Assembly (NCBI RefSeq): GCF_009828065.1
Contig: NZ_WTYK01000004.1
Span: forward strand, 1 to 64,000
Direction: 5' to 3'
Length of the DNA stretch: 64,000 bases
Origin: Croceibacterium soli
GTDB taxonomy: Bacteria > Pseudomonadota > Alphaproteobacteria > Sphingomonadales > Sphingomonadaceae
Part shown: piece by piece, positions 1 to 8,254 of the stretch
Position numbering within the stretch: the stretch's first letter is position 1
Layout of the letters: each line of letters begins with the position of its first letter
The notes under the pieces: generated by a model
Database searches by the model: none
Seen by the model: the letters and a program-made list of their open reading frames with translations, nothing else
What the model was told of the DNA's origin: nothing
Position numbers and translations under genes: made by a program

Positions 1-130
1 TGACGGGCCTTCGCGGATGACGGGCCTTCGCGGATGACGGGCCTTCGCGGATGACGGGCCTTCGCGGATGACGGGCCCTCGCGGGATGGCGGGTTTTCGC
101 GTGATGGCGGGTTTGCTCCGGATGGCGGTT
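1..130. repeat. 17-bp tandem repeat array
   Basis: A 17-bp unit beginning TGACGGGCCTTCGCGGA is repeated four times exactly from base 1 to 68. Diverged copies follow (GGGCCC, then GGCGGGTTTT variants) to about base 130. The array runs off the left edge, so its true copy number is unknown. There are no unique spacers, so it is not a CRISPR. No coding role is visible. Confidence 0.85.
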
Positions 131-171
131 CCGTGGGATGACGGCGGCCATCAGCCGTAACTGCGCACCTA

Positions 172-362
172 TCATCGTCGCCCTGAACTCGTTTCAGGGT
201 CCATCTGGCAGCCGTGCACGGATGGGCCGGTGAGGCGTCACGACTCCCCAGCCGCCCTCACGCCTGCGCCGAGAGATGGATCCTGAAACAAGTTCAGGAT
301 GACGACTTCTTGCATGCTGTCCCACCCCTTCTCGTCACCCTGAACTTGTTTCAGGGTCCATG
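172..362. repeat. Three REP-like palindromes
   Basis: Three copies of a short imperfect palindrome lie at about 174-213, 275-305 and 332-361. The core reads CCCTGAACTTGTTTCAGGG or its variant ATCCTGAAACAAGTTCAGGAT, flanked by CGTCA and CCAT. The same family recurs at 921-1063, 34389-34540, 34908-34936 and 59708-59822, always between genes. This is typical of genome-wide extragenic palindromes. No gene is seen between 131 and 475. Confidence 0.8.
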
Positions 363-477
363 TAGCAGCCGGGCAATGAGCCTGCGGTGGTAGCACCAGC
401 GCGTGCGGAGGAAGGGGCGCGCAAGACGCCCAGCATGACGGAGATGTAGAGGATTAGGTGGGGGATTCTGTTGCTAG

Positions 478-802
478 GCTCCCCCGGGCCCCCGGTTTCC
501 GATTCTGTTACCCGGTTCGGTCCGAACCGTGCTCTAGCTTTGTAATGTCAGGCCGTTAGGCCGTCAGGTTACGCAGCGAGAGCAAGTGCTTCATTATCAT
601 TGGCACTTGTGGGTTTTTGAGCCTTTAACGGGTTACTCAGCCCGAGCGAAAACGATGCCTTTCAACACACGTCGATCCTGGTTCGGCCCCGTCACGAACC
701 TCGGCGAACCGAGCTTTGTGGTGGAGCCGCCGGGTACTGCCCCCGGGTCCGCTGTGCCTATTGCACACCGCATTTTATCGCCATAGCCGGCCGAGACCGG
801 CA
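478..802 (-). ncRNA. ssrA: tmRNA (ssrA), circularly permuted two-piece alphaproteobacterial type
   Basis: The minus strand carries a permuted tmRNA that rescues stalled ribosomes. The acceptor piece comes first and ends with encoded CCA at 721-719, after the arm CGGCTCC. The coding piece begins at 690 with GGGGCCG, which pairs with that arm to rebuild the acceptor stem. The tag frame at 604-569 reads Ala-Asn-Asp-Asn-Glu-Ala-Leu-Ala-Leu-Ala-Ala-stop, a canonical degradation tag ending LAA-like. The spacer 691-718 would be removed to give two RNAs. The outer ends are estimates. Small ORFs predicted across this region are artefacts. Confidence 0.93.
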
Positions 803-808
803 GAGCCC

Positions 809-836
809 TATATAGGCAAGCGCAGCTTAATGTGAA
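809..836 (-). promoter_or_regulatory. Sigma-70-type promoter of ssrA
   Basis: Read on the minus strand, TTCACA (836-831) and TATATA (814-809) are separated by 16 bases, placing a start near 802, just before the acceptor piece of the tmRNA. The match to a housekeeping promoter is fair and its position is right for a strongly expressed RNA gene. Confidence 0.55.
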
Positions 837-920
837 GTGAGCGGTTTCACGATCCTCCCTGAGGGGAATAGCGAGGTGCGCTGTCGGTGCGTGCCAGCAG
901 ACGCCTTCGCCGGCCTGCCA

Positions 921-1063
921 CATGGACCCTGAAACGAGTTCAGGGTGACAATGAGGTGATGGGGGGCCGATGAGGGATAGGGCAGGCCGAGAATTCTCCG
1001 TCGCAGAACAACGTCATACCGAACAAAAACCCTCGTCATCCTGAACTTGTTTCAGGATCCATT
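921..1063. repeat. Two REP-like palindromes between ssrA and mscL
   Basis: Copies of the CCCTGAAACGAGTTCAGGG / ATCCTGAACTTGTTTCAGGAT family lie at 921-951 and 1033-1063 in opposite orientations. The 786-1114 gap holds these, the ssrA promoter and no credible gene. Confidence 0.75.
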
Positions 1064-1114
1064 CCGCCGCAGGCGAGGTTCTGGCGGAGGCGAGCGGTGG
1101 CGCCTCCCAGGGCC

Positions 1115-1588
1115 TCACGTCCCCGGCCTCTCGCCCTTCTTCAGCTCCGCCAGGATCTGCTTGAGCACGTCGAGTTGGGGATCGGTCGGCAGTTCCGGGC
1201 TTTTCGAGCTGTCGGCGGTCGATTTCTGCCGTTCCTGCATCTCGTCGAGCACGCGGTTGACCGTCTTGAGCAGCAGGAACAGCGCGGCGGCGATGATCAG
1301 GAAATCCACCAGTTGGGTCAGGAAATCGCCGTACCCGAGAACCGGCACCCCGGCCGCCTTGAGTTCGGCGAAATTGGTGGCGTTCCCCGAGAAGTCCTTC
1401 GGCACCGGCCCGAGGCGGATGAAATAGTTGGAGAAATCCACATCGCCGAACACCGCCGCGATCAGCGGCATGATGATGCTTTCGGTCAACGAGGTGACGA
1501 TGCGGCCGAACGCCGCGCCGATGATCACCCCGACCGCCAGATCGAGCACGTTGCCGCGCGCGATGAATTTCCTGAATTCCTGGAACAC
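1115..1588 (-). CDS. mscL: Large-conductance mechanosensitive channel MscL
   Basis: The 157-residue product is an inner-membrane channel that opens under high membrane tension to release solutes during hypo-osmotic shock. The N-terminus MFQEFRKFIARGNVLDLAVG is the conserved amphipathic helix and start of the pore-lining helix. The first membrane segment covers about residues 15-43 and the second about 86-110 (FLIIAAALFLLL). A charged C-terminal helix ends in KQILAELKKGE, typical of the cytoplasmic bundle. Length is normal for the family. It stands alone between ssrA and lemA, which points the other way. Confidence 0.96.
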   Translation of the reverse strand: MFQEFRKFIARGNVLDLAVGVIIGAAFGRIVTSLTESIIMPLIAAVFGDVDFSNYFIRLGPVPKDFSGNATNFAELKAAGVPVLGYGDFLTQLVDFLIIAAALFLLLKTVNRVLDEMQERQKSTADSSKSPELPTDPQLDVLKQILAELKKGERPGT

Positions 1589-1654
1589 AGCCGCTCCTCA
1601 ACTCTTGATGGCGCAACCGTTGCCACCGCCGCGCCCGCCTCACAAGACGTTCGC

Positions 1655-1682
1655 TTGAACCGCCCGTGAAGCGTGCTATCTA
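1655..1682 (+). promoter_or_regulatory. Candidate sigma-70 promoter of the lemA operon
   Basis: TTGAAC (1655-1660) and TATCTA (1677-1682) are spaced by 16 bases and lie 32 bases before the lemA start. The match is reasonable, and no other promoter-like element is obvious in the short gap to mscL. Confidence 0.45.
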
Positions 1683-1713
1683 GGCAATACACCATTCTCT
1701 GGGAGGTCCGCAG

Positions 1714-2412
1714 ATGTCCATGTCCCTTGCTACCCGCCTCGTACGGTTTGCCGTGGCAATCGCCGGCGCCGCCGCGCTGTCCGCCTGCGGGGTCAACTCG
1801 GTCCCGACGGCGGAGGAAGCCGCCAAGGCCAAGTGGGCCGACGTCCAGGCCGCGTTCCAGGAGCGGGCGAACCTGATCCCCAACCTGCAGGAAATCGTCC
1901 TCTCCTCGGCGGAGCAGGAGCGCCAGACGCTCAACGACGTGATCCAGGCGCGCGCCTCCGCCACTCGGCCCGAAGTGCAGATCAGCGCCGAGGATCTCGA
2001 CGATCCGGCCGCCGTCCAGCGCTACCAGCAGGCGCAGAACCAGCTCGGCAGCGCGCTCAGCCGCCTGCTCGTGTCGGTCGAACAGTATCCCCAGCTCCGC
2101 AGCCAGGAGAACTTCGGCCGCTTCATGACCCAGCTCGAAGGCAGCGAGAACCGCATCCGCGTGGCCATCCGCGACTACAACGAGGCGGTGCGCCAGTATA
2201 ACACCGAGATCCGCACCTTCCCCTCGATCATCGCCGCCAACATCATCTACGGCGCCGATCCGCTGACGCCCTACGAAGCAGTGACACCGGGCGCTGAAGT
2301 CGCTCCGACGCTGGACATGCGCCCGGGCAACAACGGCGCCGCGCCGGCCGGCGCCAACGACAATGCCCCCGCTCCTGCTCCGGCGGCCACTCCCGCCGCA
2401 GCAGCCAACTGA
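1714..2412 (+). CDS. LemA family lipoprotein
   Basis: This 232-residue protein starts at the ATG following GGGAGG. A signal peptide ends in a lipobox (LSAC) with Cys25, so it should be lipid-anchored facing the periplasm. The LemA fold follows, with the family motif RANLIPNLQEIV near residues 51-62 and long helices. The last 30 residues are rich in Ala and Pro and look disordered. LemA proteins commonly sit beside TPM-domain proteins, as here, but their biochemical role is poorly defined. It heads a tight plus-strand operon reaching to 5407. Confidence 0.9.
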   Translation: MSMSLATRLVRFAVAIAGAAALSACGVNSVPTAEEAAKAKWADVQAAFQERANLIPNLQEIVLSSAEQERQTLNDVIQARASATRPEVQISAEDLDDPAAVQRYQQAQNQLGSALSRLLVSVEQYPQLRSQENFGRFMTQLEGSENRIRVAIRDYNEAVRQYNTEIRTFPSIIAANIIYGADPLTPYEAVTPGAEVAPTLDMRPGNNGAAPAGANDNAPAPAPAATPAAAAN

Positions 2413-2419
2413 TCGGCAG

Positions 2420-3253
2420 ATGGGCGCATTGCCCCGCCTGATCGCCTTGCTGGGCGCTCTCTGCCTGTCGCTTGCCGGCAGCGCGGCGAGCGCCCAGCCG
2501 CAGTTTCCCGACCGCGGCACGTCACCCGTGGTCGACGCGGCGAACATCCTCGATCCCGCGACGGAGGCGCAGCTCACCGCCCGGCTCGACGCGTTCGAGG
2601 AAGCCAACCAGCGGCAGTTCGTCGTCGCCACGGTGCCCAGCCTAGAGGGCAACGAGATCTCCGACTACGGCTATCAGCTCGGGCGCCACTGGGGCCTGGG
2701 CGATGCCGAGAACAACGACGGCATCATCCTCCTGGTAGCGCCCAATGAGCGCAAAGTGCGGATCGAAGTCGGCTACGGGCTCGAAGCGATCATGCCCGAC
2801 GGCCTGGCCTACGACGTGATCGAGCAGGACATCCTGCCGCGCTTCCGCGAAGGCGACATGCCCGGCGGCATCGTTGCCGGGGCCGAGCGCATCATCCAGC
2901 ACCTCGAGCTCCCGCCGGAAGAGGCGCAGGCGATCGCCGCGCAGGCGACCGAGCGCCGCGCCGAAAGCCGCGGCGGCTTCCCCGCCGGCGCATTCATCTG
3001 GATGGCCCTGCTGTTCTTCTTCGTGGTCCTGCCGATGCTGCGCCGCGTCGGCGGCCGGCGCTATCGCCGGGGCGGCGCGGCCGGGGCGGCCGGCGTCGTC
3101 GGCGACGTGATCCTGTGGAGCGCGATCAACGCGGCCATGAGCGGCGGCCGGGGCGGCGGTGGCGGCTTCGGCGGGGGCGGCGGCTTCGGTGGCGGCGGCT
3201 TCGGCGGCGGAGGCGGCAGCTTCGGCGGCGGCGGCGCATCGGGGAGCTGGTAA
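2420..3253 (+). CDS. TPM-domain protein (YgcG family), secreted with a Gly-rich tail
   Basis: The product has 277 residues from ATG 2420, seven bases after the lemA stop. A signal peptide (cleavage near SASA-QP) is followed by a TPM domain starting PVVDAANILDPATEAQLTARL, with the typical GLGDAENNDGIILLVAPNERKV stretch written here only as its start. One membrane helix (MALLFFFVVLPML) follows, then a basic stretch and a Gly/Phe-rich tail ending SGSW. This layout matches YgcG-type membrane proteins of unknown function found with LemA. An upstream in-frame ATG at 2363 would lie inside lemA and remove the signal peptide from the N-terminus. Confidence 0.88.
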   Translation: MGALPRLIALLGALCLSLAGSAASAQPQFPDRGTSPVVDAANILDPATEAQLTARLDAFEEANQRQFVVATVPSLEGNEISDYGYQLGRHWGLGDAENNDGIILLVAPNERKVRIEVGYGLEAIMPDGLAYDVIEQDILPRFREGDMPGGIVAGAERIIQHLELPPEEAQAIAAQATERRAESRGGFPAGAFIWMALLFFFVVLPMLRRVGGRRYRRGGAAGAAGVVGDVILWSAINAAMSGGRGGGGGFGGGGGFGGGGFGGGGGSFGGGGASGSW

Positions 3254-3927
3254 TGGCCTATCTCAGCGAAGCCGAACACAAGGCGGTCAGCGATGCGGTA
3301 GCCCGCGCGGAGGCGCAGACGGCCGGCGAGATCGTCACCGTCGTGGCCGACCGTTCGGACGGGTACAGCGATGTCGCGCTTGCGTGGGCGGCGATCGTCG
3401 CTTTCACCGCGATCGCCTTCCTGGCCTTCTTCCCGGACTTCTACCTCAGTGTGGTCGACCGCATGCTCGGCGGGTGGAACCACGAGTGGACGCCGCAGCA
3501 GGTTTTCAGCCTGGCGCTGGCGGTCGGCATCCTGAAGTTCGCCGCGGCCTGGGCGATCCAGCTTTGGCCCCCGCTCAAGTTCGCGCTGATCCCCGGCACG
3601 ATCAAGACCCGCCGGGCCCTCGGCCGCGCGATCGACCTGTTCAAGGTCGGCGCCGAGCGGCGCACGCACGGCCGCACCGGTATCCTCATCTATCTCTCGA
3701 TGCGGGAACACCGTGCCGAGATCGTCGCGGACGAGGCGATCGTGACGAAAGTCGATGACGAGGTCTGGGGCGAGGCGATGGCAGCAATGCTGGCGGAGCT
3801 GAAGCAGGGCCGCCTCGCCGAGGGGATGATCGCCGCCGTGGAGCGCGTGGGGGCGGTCCTCGCCGAACACTTTCCGCGCGCCGAGGACGACATCAACGAG
3901 TTGCCAGACCGGCTGATCGAGCTATGA
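3253..3927 (+). CDS. TPM-domain protein, second paralogue (membrane)
   Basis: The ATG at 3253 overlaps the TAA of the previous gene by one base, implying translational coupling. The 224-residue product begins MAYLSEAEHKAVSDAVARAE, as in a shortened TPM domain (TAGEIVTVVADRSDGY). Two membrane segments follow (about residues 37-62 and 78-102). A second TPM-like half carries RRTHGRTGILIYLSMREH. It lacks a signal peptide and Gly tail, so it resembles the second TPM protein of LemA-TPM-TPM operons. The function is unknown. Confidence 0.82.
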   Translation: MAYLSEAEHKAVSDAVARAEAQTAGEIVTVVADRSDGYSDVALAWAAIVAFTAIAFLAFFPDFYLSVVDRMLGGWNHEWTPQQVFSLALAVGILKFAAAWAIQLWPPLKFALIPGTIKTRRALGRAIDLFKVGAERRTHGRTGILIYLSMREHRAEIVADEAIVTKVDDEVWGEAMAAMLAELKQGRLAEGMIAAVERVGAVLAEHFPRAEDDINELPDRLIEL

Positions 3928-4490
3928 ACCCGGGCGTGTCAGAACGCCCCCTCCCCCCCGATGCCGATGCCCCCGAACAGACCGAATGGGCCGGCAAGTT
4001 CGTCGAAGCCAAGCGCCGCGGCCGCTGGGAATATGCCGGCCGGCCGGGGGGCATGCGCGCTGCCGTGATCCTGGCGATCGACGCCGGCGAGGTGATCCTG
4101 GTCGAGCAGTACCGCGTGCCCCTGGGCAGGTTCTGCCTCGAGTTTCCGGCCGGGCTGATCGGTGACGAGACCGAAGGCGAGAACGCTCTGGAAAGCGCCA
4201 TCCGCGAGCTTGAAGAGGAAACCGGCTACCGCGCAGCCCAGTGGGAAGAGCTAGGCGAGTTCTGCTCCTCCCCCGGCATGCTCAGCGAGAGCTTCACGCT
4301 GGTGAAGGCCACCGGCCTCAGCCAGGTCGGCCATGGCGGCGGGACCGAGCACGAGGATATCGTGGTCCTGCGCGTCCCGCTTGACCGTGTCGCGGAGACG
4401 GTGGCCGAGCACCGCGCGCGCGGCAACGCCATCGACGTCAAATTGCTGCTGCTGCTCGGCAGCGGCTTCCTGGAGGATGCCGCGCAATGA
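3924..4490 (+). CDS. Nudix hydrolase, ADP-ribose pyrophosphatase-like
   Basis: The 188-residue enzyme overlaps its upstream neighbour by 4 bases (ATGA). The Nudix box is clear (ESAIRELEEETGY around residues 89-101), giving the metal-binding REXXEE helix. Upstream VILVEQYRVPLGRFCLEFPAGLI is the hallmark of ADP-ribose or nucleotide-sugar pyrophosphatases, and GMLSESFTLVKATGL agrees. It probably hydrolyses ADP-ribose to AMP and ribose phosphate in the cytosol, but the substrate is inferred from family resemblance only. Confidence 0.85.
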   Translation: MNPGVSERPLPPDADAPEQTEWAGKFVEAKRRGRWEYAGRPGGMRAAVILAIDAGEVILVEQYRVPLGRFCLEFPAGLIGDETEGENALESAIRELEEETGYRAAQWEELGEFCSSPGMLSESFTLVKATGLSQVGHGGGTEHEDIVVLRVPLDRVAETVAEHRARGNAIDVKLLLLLGSGFLEDAAQ

Positions 4491-5407
4491 ACGTTCTGAT
4501 CCTGGGCTCCGGCGCGATGGGCTGTCTCTACGGCGCCGCCCTGCACCGCGCCGGCTGCGCCGTGACCCTCGTCGACGTCAACCGCGAACACGTGGAGGCG
4601 ATCAACGCGAGAGGGCTGGAGCTCGAGCGCCGCTCCGGCACGGAACTGCTGCCGATCCCCGCACGATTGCCCGAGCAGGTGCCCAATGTCGCCGATCTCG
4701 TAGTGGTGTTCACCAAGACGTTCCACACCGACACGGCCCTGCAGGGGATCGCCCAGGCGATCGGGCCCGAGACGCACCTCCTCAGCCTGCAGAACGGCCT
4801 CGGCAACGATGCGCGGCTGGCGAAACACGCCGCCCCGGACCGCGTGCTCGTGGGCGTCAGCTCGCTGCCCGCCGATCTGGTCGGGCCGGGCAAAGTGCGC
4901 AGCCACGGCGAAGGCGGGACGAAGCTCTATCCGGCCTTCGGCGCCGACCCGGAGTTTGCCCGCCGCATCGCCGATCTGCTGACCGAGGGCGACCTGTCCG
5001 CCTCGCTGGAGCCGGAGATCCACACCGCGGTCTGGTCCAAGGCGATCTTCAACGCCGCCATGAACCCCCTCTGCGCCCTCACCCGCCGCACCCCCGGCTT
5101 CCTCGGCGCGCACGAGGAAAGCAAGGCGATGATCCGCGCTGTCGTGGAGGAAGGCGCGGCCACGGCCAACGCAAGCGGCGTGGCGGTCGACCCGCAGCCG
5201 ATTCACGATCTGACCGTGGTCTCCGTCACCGACCATGCCGATCACGAAGCCTCGATGCTGCAGGACGTGAAAGCCGGCCGCCGCACCGAAGTCGACGCCA
5301 TCAACGGCGCGATCGTCCTCGCGGCCCGCGAAGCGGGAGTGGCGGTGCCCGTCACCGAAACCCTGTGGCGCATGGTCAAGCTCGAGGAAGCCAAGCTCGG
5401 CCACTAA
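4487..5407 (+). CDS. panE: 2-dehydropantoate 2-reductase (ketopantoate reductase)
   Basis: The 306-residue enzyme would reduce 2-dehydropantoate to pantoate with NADPH, a step toward pantothenate and coenzyme A. The N-terminal nucleotide-binding motif is ILGSGAMGCLYG (residues 4-15). The catalytic lysine lies in WSKAIFNAAMNPLCALT, followed by the substrate-binding helix with DVKAGRRTEVDAINGAIV. ATG overlaps the Nudix stop by 4 bases. Many PanE-like paralogues act on other 2-keto acids, so the exact substrate is likely but not certain. Confidence 0.85.
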   Translation: MNVLILGSGAMGCLYGAALHRAGCAVTLVDVNREHVEAINARGLELERRSGTELLPIPARLPEQVPNVADLVVVFTKTFHTDTALQGIAQAIGPETHLLSLQNGLGNDARLAKHAAPDRVLVGVSSLPADLVGPGKVRSHGEGGTKLYPAFGADPEFARRIADLLTEGDLSASLEPEIHTAVWSKAIFNAAMNPLCALTRRTPGFLGAHEESKAMIRAVVEEGAATANASGVAVDPQPIHDLTVVSVTDHADHEASMLQDVKAGRRTEVDAINGAIVLAAREAGVAVPVTETLWRMVKLEEAKLGH

Positions 5408-5408
5408 A

Positions 5409-5432
5409 ATCCTCCCCGGCACGGGGAGGATC
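5409..5432. terminator. Hairpin between convergent panE and oxygenase genes
   Basis: ATCCTCCCC and GGGGAGGAT pair around a short loop, with an A run on one side and CTT on the other. It lies directly after the panE stop and ends one base before the stop codon of the minus-strand gene, so it may stop transcription from both sides. It also resembles half of the REPIN family seen at 24572, 53646 and 54356. Confidence 0.55.
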
Positions 5433-6335
5433 TTAGGCCAGGTTGATCTCCCGCAGGCGCTGCTGGAGATAATCGTGCGCGGTGATCGGCTCCCCGCCGC
5501 TCCCGTACATCGGCTCGATGAGGAAATCGGGCCGGAAATGCAGGAAGAACGGCATCGAGTAACGCGAACGCCGCGCCGCCTCGCCCGCCGGATTGACCAC
5601 CCTGTGTGTGGTGGAGCGCAAGCGCCGGCCGGTGAGCCGCTGGAGCATGTCGCCGATATTGACCGCCAGTGCGCCCGGCGGCGGAGAGACCGGCAGCCAG
5701 CGCCCGTCCTTCGCCAGCAGTTCGAGCCCCGCCTCCTCGGCTCCGAGGAGGAGGGTGATGGCGTTGATGTCCTCATGGGCCGCGGCGCGCACGGCACCTT
5801 CGGCTCCGGGCTGTACCGGCGGATAGTGCAGCAGCCGGAGCACGGAATTGCCCTGATCGACCGTCGGCGCGAAGAAGTCCCGTTCCAGCCCGAGATAGAT
5901 CGCGATGGCCGAGAGGATCCGACCGCCACTCTCCTCGAAGGTGCCGAACAACGTTTCGAACGTTCCGCGAAAGTCCGACACCTCGTCGGGCCATATATTG
6001 GGCGGCATAAACCGCTCCAATGGATCGCCCCGCGGCAAAGTGCGGCCGATGTGCCAGAACTCCTTGAGGTCCTGCACCGCGGCCCCTTTGGCCCGCTCGG
6101 TGCCGAACGGCGTATAGCCCCGGGCCCCGCCCTGCCCCGCGAGATGGTAGCGCCGCTTTACGCCGTCCGGCAGCGCGAAGAAGGCGCGCGAGGCCGCCTC
6201 CGCCTGCCCGATCAAGTCCGCCGGAATGCCGTGGTCGCGCACGATGGCGAAGCCGAACTCCTCGAAGGAATCGCCCAGCTCGCGGGCGAACTCCTCCAGC
6301 GGGTGGGCGAGCGAAACGGATGCGATTTCGGCCAT
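5433..6335 (-). CDS. Isopenicillin N synthase-like 2-oxoglutarate/Fe(II) oxygenase
   Basis: The 300-residue protein starts at ATG 6335 (MAEIASVSLAHPLEEFAREL). It has the non-haem dioxygenase N-terminal domain (GFAIVRDHGIP) and a double-stranded beta-helix core. The iron ligands are visible as HEDINAITLL (His and Asp) and the distal His in STTHRVVNP. RYSMPFFLHF gives the Arg that binds the 2-oxoglutarate carboxylate. Relatives include ethylene-forming and gibberellin-type oxygenases. The substrate cannot be inferred. It is monocistronic and divergent from the GST operon. Confidence 0.85.
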   Translation of the reverse strand: MAEIASVSLAHPLEEFARELGDSFEEFGFAIVRDHGIPADLIGQAEAASRAFFALPDGVKRRYHLAGQGGARGYTPFGTERAKGAAVQDLKEFWHIGRTLPRGDPLERFMPPNIWPDEVSDFRGTFETLFGTFEESGGRILSAIAIYLGLERDFFAPTVDQGNSVLRLLHYPPVQPGAEGAVRAAAHEDINAITLLLGAEEAGLELLAKDGRWLPVSPPPGALAVNIGDMLQRLTGRRLRSTTHRVVNPAGEAARRSRYSMPFFLHFRPDFLIEPMYGSGGEPITAHDYLQQRLREINLA

Positions 6336-6447
6336 GGCCTTGGTGTAAGTCAGCCGAAAGCGGCTCGCCAGTGCACCCGGCACTTTCCTTTTGCTCGCCC
6401 AACCCATAGCAATCGAACAAAATCGATCTCGAGAGGAGCCTCCCACG

Positions 6448-7284
6448 GTGGCAACGAACAACACCATCACCTTCTACGACCTGCAACTCGCCAGCGGTTG
6501 CACGATCAGCCCGTTCGTCTGGGCGACCAAGTACGCCGTGAAGCACAAGGGCTTCGAACTCGACGTGGTGGACGGCGGCTTCACCGGGATCATGGAGCGC
6601 ACCGGCGGCAAGACCGAGCGCCTGCCGGCCATCGTCGACGACGGCGAATGGGTGCTCGATAGCTGGGGCATCGTCGAATACCTCGACCGCAAGTACCCCG
6701 ACCGGCCGCTGCTGATCCCGCACGAGAGCATCGCCGCCCTCACGCGCGCGCTCGACGCCTGGTTCTGGGGCGCGGCCACCGGGCCGTGGATGCGCTGCTT
6801 CTGCGCCGACTACCGCGATCTCTCGCTGCCGCAGGATCAGGAATACGTCACCACCAGCCGCGAGGTGATGCTCGGCAAGAAGCTGGAGGAGATGCAGCAA
6901 GGCCGCGAGAACCGCCTGCCGGCGATCTCCGCCAGCCTGGAGCCGCTGCGCCTGGCGCTGCGCGAGCATGAGTGGCTCGGCGGCAGCGAGCCGAACTACG
7001 CCGATTACCGCATCCTCGGCTCGATCCTGTGGCTCGCCTCCGTCGCGCGGACGCCGCCGCTTTCGCCGGAAGACCCGCTGCGCGACTGGATCGAACGCTG
7101 CCGCGACCTGTTCGGCGGCCTCGGCCGTCACCCCGGCCTGCAGGAGCTCTACGGCCTCGAGCAGCGCGAAGGCGATCCCGACTTGTTCATGAAGCCGCAG
7201 GCCGCCGGCGGCGGCATCTTCAAGCGGAACACCGGCCCTGCCTCGACCCAGGCAGAGACCCAGAAGATCACGAAGAAGGCCTGA
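6448..7284 (+). CDS. Glutathione S-transferase, LigE/LigP beta-etherase-like
   Basis: The 278-residue protein begins at GTG 6448, well placed after GAGAGGAG. An upstream ATG at 6391 lacks such a site. The N-terminus NNTITFYDLQLASGCTISPF, the motif KHKGFELDVVDGGFTGI, VDDGEWVLDSWGIVEYLD and GLGRHPGLQELYGL closely recall, from memory of the family, the sphingomonad beta-etherases LigE and LigP that cleave lignin-type beta-aryl ethers with glutathione. A thioredoxin-like domain occupies about residues 1-85 and a helical domain the rest. Whether it acts on lignin dimers here is unproven, as many sphingomonads carry such paralogues without the full pathway. Confidence 0.82.
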   Translation: MATNNTITFYDLQLASGCTISPFVWATKYAVKHKGFELDVVDGGFTGIMERTGGKTERLPAIVDDGEWVLDSWGIVEYLDRKYPDRPLLIPHESIAALTRALDAWFWGAATGPWMRCFCADYRDLSLPQDQEYVTTSREVMLGKKLEEMQQGRENRLPAISASLEPLRLALREHEWLGGSEPNYADYRILGSILWLASVARTPPLSPEDPLRDWIERCRDLFGGLGRHPGLQELYGLEQREGDPDLFMKPQAAGGGIFKRNTGPASTQAETQKITKKA

Positions 7285-7285
7285 C

Positions 7286-8254
7286 GTGGCGCGCCCGAGA
7301 GTCCTCGTCACCCGGCGCTGGCCGGAGGCGGTCGAACGCCAGCTCGCCGAGCGGTTCGACGTGACGTTCAACGAAGCTGACCGCCCGCTGAGCCAGGCCG
7401 AACTGGCCGCTGCGATGGCCGAGTATGACGTGCTCTGCCCGACCGTGTCGGACCGGATCGACGCCGAGGTGATCCGCGGTGGCGACCGGGTGAAGCTGAT
7501 CGCCAACTACGGCGTCGGCTTCGACCATATCGCCGTGGGTGCAGCCAAAGCCAAAGGCATCGCCGTCACCAACACGCCCGGCGTGCTGACCGACGCGACC
7601 GCCGACATCGCCCTGACGCTGATCCTGATGGCCGCCCGCCGCGCCGGCGAAGGCGAGCGAGAGCTGCGCGCCGGCGCCTGGTCCGGCTGGCGGCCGACGC
7701 ACCTGCTCGGCTCCTCGCTGAAGGACAAAGTGCTCGGCCTCGTCGGCTTCGGTCGGATCGGCATCGCCACCGCGCGGCGAGCGCACCACGGCTTCGGCAT
7801 GAAGATCGCGTACTACGCCCGCCGCGAAACGGATCCCGAGATTGCGCGCGAGCTGGGCGCCGAGTTCTACCCGGACCTGACCGCTCTGCTCGGGGCATCG
7901 GATGTCGTCTCGCTCCACGTGCCCGGCGGCGGCGAGACCGAGAACCTCATCGGCGATGCGGCGCTCGCGGCGATGAAACCCGGCGCATACCTGATCAACA
8001 CCGCGCGCGGCGGGATCGTCGATCACGCGGCGCTGGCGGCGGCCCTGCGCGAAGGACGGATCGCCGGCGCTGGGCTCGACGTCTATCCGGCAGAGCCGCA
8101 AGTGCCGCAGGAACTGCTCGGACTGGAGAACGTGGTCCTCCTGCCGCACCTCGGCAGCGCGACGCGCGAGACGCGCACCGCGATGGGCGAGCGCGCGCTG
8201 GCGAACGTGATCGCCTGGGCCGAAGGCGAGCCGCTTCCCGACCGCGTGGCATGA
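7286..8254 (+). CDS. D-isomer 2-hydroxyacid dehydrogenase (glyoxylate/hydroxypyruvate reductase type)
   Basis: The GTG start lies one base after the GST stop, so the two genes are cotranscribed. The 322-residue enzyme has the NAD(P) motif VLGLVGFGRIGIATARRA and the catalytic set of the family: Arg in NTARGGIVD, Glu in DVYPAEPQ, and His in LLPHLGSAT. Such enzymes reduce glyoxylate, hydroxypyruvate or similar 2-keto acids. Its neighbour encodes glycerate kinase, so hydroxypyruvate or glyoxylate reduction feeding glycerate is the best guess. Confidence 0.87.
   Translation: MARPRVLVTRRWPEAVERQLAERFDVTFNEADRPLSQAELAAAMAEYDVLCPTVSDRIDAEVIRGGDRVKLIANYGVGFDHIAVGAAKAKGIAVTNTPGVLTDATADIALTLILMAARRAGEGERELRAGAWSGWRPTHLLGSSLKDKVLGLVGFGRIGIATARRAHHGFGMKIAYYARRETDPEIARELGAEFYPDLTALLGASDVVSLHVPGGGETENLIGDAALAAMKPGAYLINTARGGIVDHAALAAALREGRIAGAGLDVYPAEPQVPQELLGLENVVLLPHLGSATRETRTAMGERALANVIAWAEGEPLPDRVA

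Noticed and set aside
586-923. Small ORFs on both strands over ssrA
   Set aside because: They overlap the tmRNA, whose acceptor stem, CCA end and tag frame explain the sequence.
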